DNA from: Flavobacteriaceae bacterium UBA6268
GTDB lineage: Bacteria; Bacteroidota; Bacteroidia; Flavobacteriales; Flavobacteriaceae
Length of the DNA stretch: 64,000 bases
Assembly: GCA_002440705.1 (NCBI GenBank)
Contig: DJVA01000049.1
Location: 1 to 64,000, forward strand
Direction of reading: 5' to 3'
Part shown: positions 62,736 to 64,000 of the stretch, piece by piece
How the letters are laid out: the number at the start of each line of letters is the position of its first letter
Numbering within the stretch: position 1 is the first letter of the stretch
Notes under the pieces: model-generated
Seen by the model: only the letters and a program-made list of their open reading frames with translations
What the model was told of the DNA's origin: nothing
Database searches by the model: none
Program-made: the position numbers and the translations under genes

Positions 62736-62757
62736 GGAAAAGAAATCCTTAGAAGGG

Positions 62758-62765
62758 CAAAAATA
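62758..62765 (-). promoter_or_regulatory. Promoter -7 box TATTTTTG for the GT9 gene
   Basis: On the minus strand TATTTTTG (62765-62758) lies 22 bp before the GTG start and supports choosing it over earlier in-frame ATGs. Confidence 0.55.
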
Positions 62766-62822
62766 CATATTTCCTGGGTTAAATCGTTTTTCTACGGCAC
62801 TGGGAACCATGGATTTTTGGAT

Positions 62823-62830
62823 TATCTTTG
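62823..62830 (+). promoter_or_regulatory. Promoter -7 box TATCTTTG abutting the GT2 start
   Basis: The box ends 5 bp before the ATG at 62836, so the transcript would be leaderless or nearly so. It confirms the start over the earlier in-frame ATG at 62716. Confidence 0.55.
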
Positions 62831-62835
62831 CAGTT

Positions 62836-63657
62836 ATGAAATCACCTGAAATTTCGGTCATTATCAGTACTTACAATGCTACCGCTTGGCTGGAAAAGGT
62901 CTTTTGGGGCTATATGGCACAGGATTTCAAGGATTTTGAATTGGTCATCGCCGACGATGGCTCTACTGCTGAAACTGCACAATTGGTAAAGAAGTTTCAG
63001 GAAAAGGCAGATTTTCCCATAGTCCACGTTTGGCAGGAAGACGAAGGATTTCAGAAATCGCGAATCCTCAATAAGGCCATTATTACCTGTAAGGCACCCT
63101 ATATAGTAATGAGCGATGGCGATTGTATTCCACGGAAGGATTTTTTAATGGTGCACCACCGTAAAAAGGAAAAGGGTTATTTTTTATCTGGTGGGTATTT
63201 CATGCTGTCTATGCATATTTCCGAAGCCATCACCAAGGATGCTATTCTTTCGGGAAATTGTTTCGATCTAAATTGGCTGAAAGCCAATGGATTGAGAGGG
63301 TCGTTCAAAAACAATAAACTGACTTCCGGAAAATTAAAGGCCGGGATACTGAATACCTTAACCCCCACCAATGCTAGTTGGAATGGACACAACGCATCGG
63401 GGTGGAAGGAAGACATCATTAAGGTAAATGGTTTTGATGAACGGATGCAATATGGAGGCCAAGACCGTGAATTGGGCGAACGCCTCTTCAATTTAGGGTT
63501 GAAAAGCAAACAAATACGCTATAGTGCCATTTGCATTCATTTGGATCATCCAAGGGGTTATAAAAACGAAGCATCCATTCAAAAAAATAAAGCCATTCGT
63601 AAGTCCACCCGTGATGAAAAGAAAGCGTGGACCCCTTTTGGAATCATAAAGAACTAG
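62836..63657 (+). CDS. Glycosyltransferase family 2 protein, paralog of 58411-59196
   Basis: The 273-residue GT-A enzyme begins ISVIISTYNATAWLEKV and includes IADDGSTAET, the metal-binding DGDCI (94-98) and GGQDRELGERLFNLG late in the chain. Layout and motifs match the paralog encoded at 58411-59196, indicating a duplication. It probably adds a sugar to the same surface glycan. It is convergent with dapD, one base apart. Confidence 0.82.
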   Translation: MKSPEISVIISTYNATAWLEKVFWGYMAQDFKDFELVIADDGSTAETAQLVKKFQEKADFPIVHVWQEDEGFQKSRILNKAIITCKAPYIVMSDGDCIPRKDFLMVHHRKKEKGYFLSGGYFMLSMHISEAITKDAILSGNCFDLNWLKANGLRGSFKNNKLTSGKLKAGILNTLTPTNASWNGHNASGWKEDIIKVNGFDERMQYGGQDRELGERLFNLGLKSKQIRYSAICIHLDHPRGYKNEASIQKNKAIRKSTRDEKKAWTPFGIIKN

Positions 63658-63658
63658 G

Positions 63659-64000
63659 TTAAGCAGACACGTCGTAGGTACGTAAAGCCTCATTCAATGA
63701 GGTTTTTTTGTCGGTGCTCTCCTTACGTTTGCCAATAATCAAGGCGCAAGGTACTTGGTATTCTCCCGCGGGAAATTTTTTGGTATAACTTCCCGGTATC
63801 ACTACGGAACGCGCAGGCACATACCCCTTCATTTCCTTGGGGGTTTCCCCAGTAACATCGATGATTTTTGTGGAAGCCGTGAGTACCACATTGGCCCCTA
63901 GGACTGCTTCTCGCTCCACGCGAACCCCTTCAACCACAATACAGCGTGAGCCAATAAAAGCATTGTCCTCTATAATTACGGGCGCCGCTTGTAATGGCTC
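63659..64000 (-). CDS. dapD: Tetrahydrodipicolinate N-succinyltransferase (DapD), 5' truncated by window edge
   Basis: The visible 113 codons encode the C-terminal part of a left-handed parallel beta-helix acyltransferase: VVEGVRVEREAVLGANVVL, then VPARSVVIPGSYTKKFPAG and PCALIIGKRKEST. These match DapD, which succinylates tetrahydrodipicolinate in the lysine/diaminopimelate pathway shared with lysA at 40857-42062. The 5' end lies beyond base 64000. Confidence 0.85.
   Translation of the reverse strand, partial: EPLQAAPVIIEDNAFIGSRCIVVEGVRVEREAVLGANVVLTASTKIIDVTGETPKEMKGYVPARSVVIPGSYTKKFPAGEYQVPCALIIGKRKESTDKKTSLNEALRTYDVSA

Noticed and set aside
1..64000. CRISPR arrays, insertion sequences, prophage or tRNA genes
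   Set aside because: No spaced direct repeats of CRISPR type, no transposase, integrase or phage genes, and no cloverleaf sequence were noticed; nearly all bases belong to conserved genes with short gaps.

Overview
The window is a gene-dense chromosomal segment of a Bacteroidota bacterium, most likely a marine Flavobacteriaceae member; genus cannot be fixed from sequence alone. Supporting signs are three secreted proteins with type IX secretion (T9SS) C-terminal domains, a CarboxypepD_reg-like/TonB-type outer-membrane barrel, BshC of bacillithiol synthesis, the rpmB-rpmG-DUF4295 trio, near-absence of Shine-Dalgarno sequences, and many promoters matching the flavobacterial TTG-N17-23-TAnnTTTG pattern. 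No tRNA, rRNA, insertion sequence, prophage or CRISPR array was seen, so this is core chromosome rather than a mobile island.

Layout. 0.2-6 kb: ketoacyl-ACP synthase III, outer-membrane barrel protein, CoA-binding protein and a sodium/solute symporter. 6-16 kb: Asp-box T9SS cargo, recR plus glycosyltransferase, a 2-oxoacid dehydrogenase E2, a secreted glutaredoxin-like protein, and an exonuclease/FAH/Hpt/cinA run. 15.6-19.4 kb: translation and targeting genes (rpmB, rpmG, DUF4295, ftsY, SET protein, rimO), with a GC-rich palindromic element between the rpm operon and ftsY. 19.5-25.7 kb: an unrecognised four-histidine membrane protein, a glycosyltransferase, a PsiD-type decarboxylase and an M14 peptidase. 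25.7-32.5 kb: bshC, then guaA-LysM protein-OsmC-DUF922-DUF3820, and a small membrane protein. 32.7-43.4 kb: pyrG, yidC, a MORN-like protein, mnmA-S8 protease-nitronate monooxygenase, lysA and sucC. 43.5-53.8 kb: small secreted protein, TerB-like protein, Hsp20, uvrB-rluF, a T9SS type B adhesin-like protein, an ABC transporter and a NdpA-like protein. 53.9-63.7 kb: ctaA-GNAT-CCA enzyme-Sua5/YrdC-pyruvyltransferase operon, then a strand-alternating set of lipopolysaccharide or surface-glycan enzymes, ending in a truncated dapD.

The most interesting signal is regulatory. Two leaders contain exact TGTAAC-N16-CGTC boxes, the classic ECF sigma -35/-10 pattern: the outer-membrane barrel gene and the ABC transporter. 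A third leader, of a small secreted protein, has a near match. Two of the three also carry a GTTAA-N6-GTTAA direct repeat 14-15 bp upstream of the -35 box, the 11-bp periodicity typical of OmpR/PhoB-family response regulators. This suggests a small envelope regulon under joint ECF and response-regulator control. Other points of interest are the palindromic intergenic element before ftsY, the membrane protein with four membrane-embedded histidines, an exonuclease carrying the same GK(H/Y)KG module as a stand-alone DUF3820 protein, a bacterial PsiD-like decarboxylase, and probable leaderless transcripts for guaA and a glycosyltransferase.
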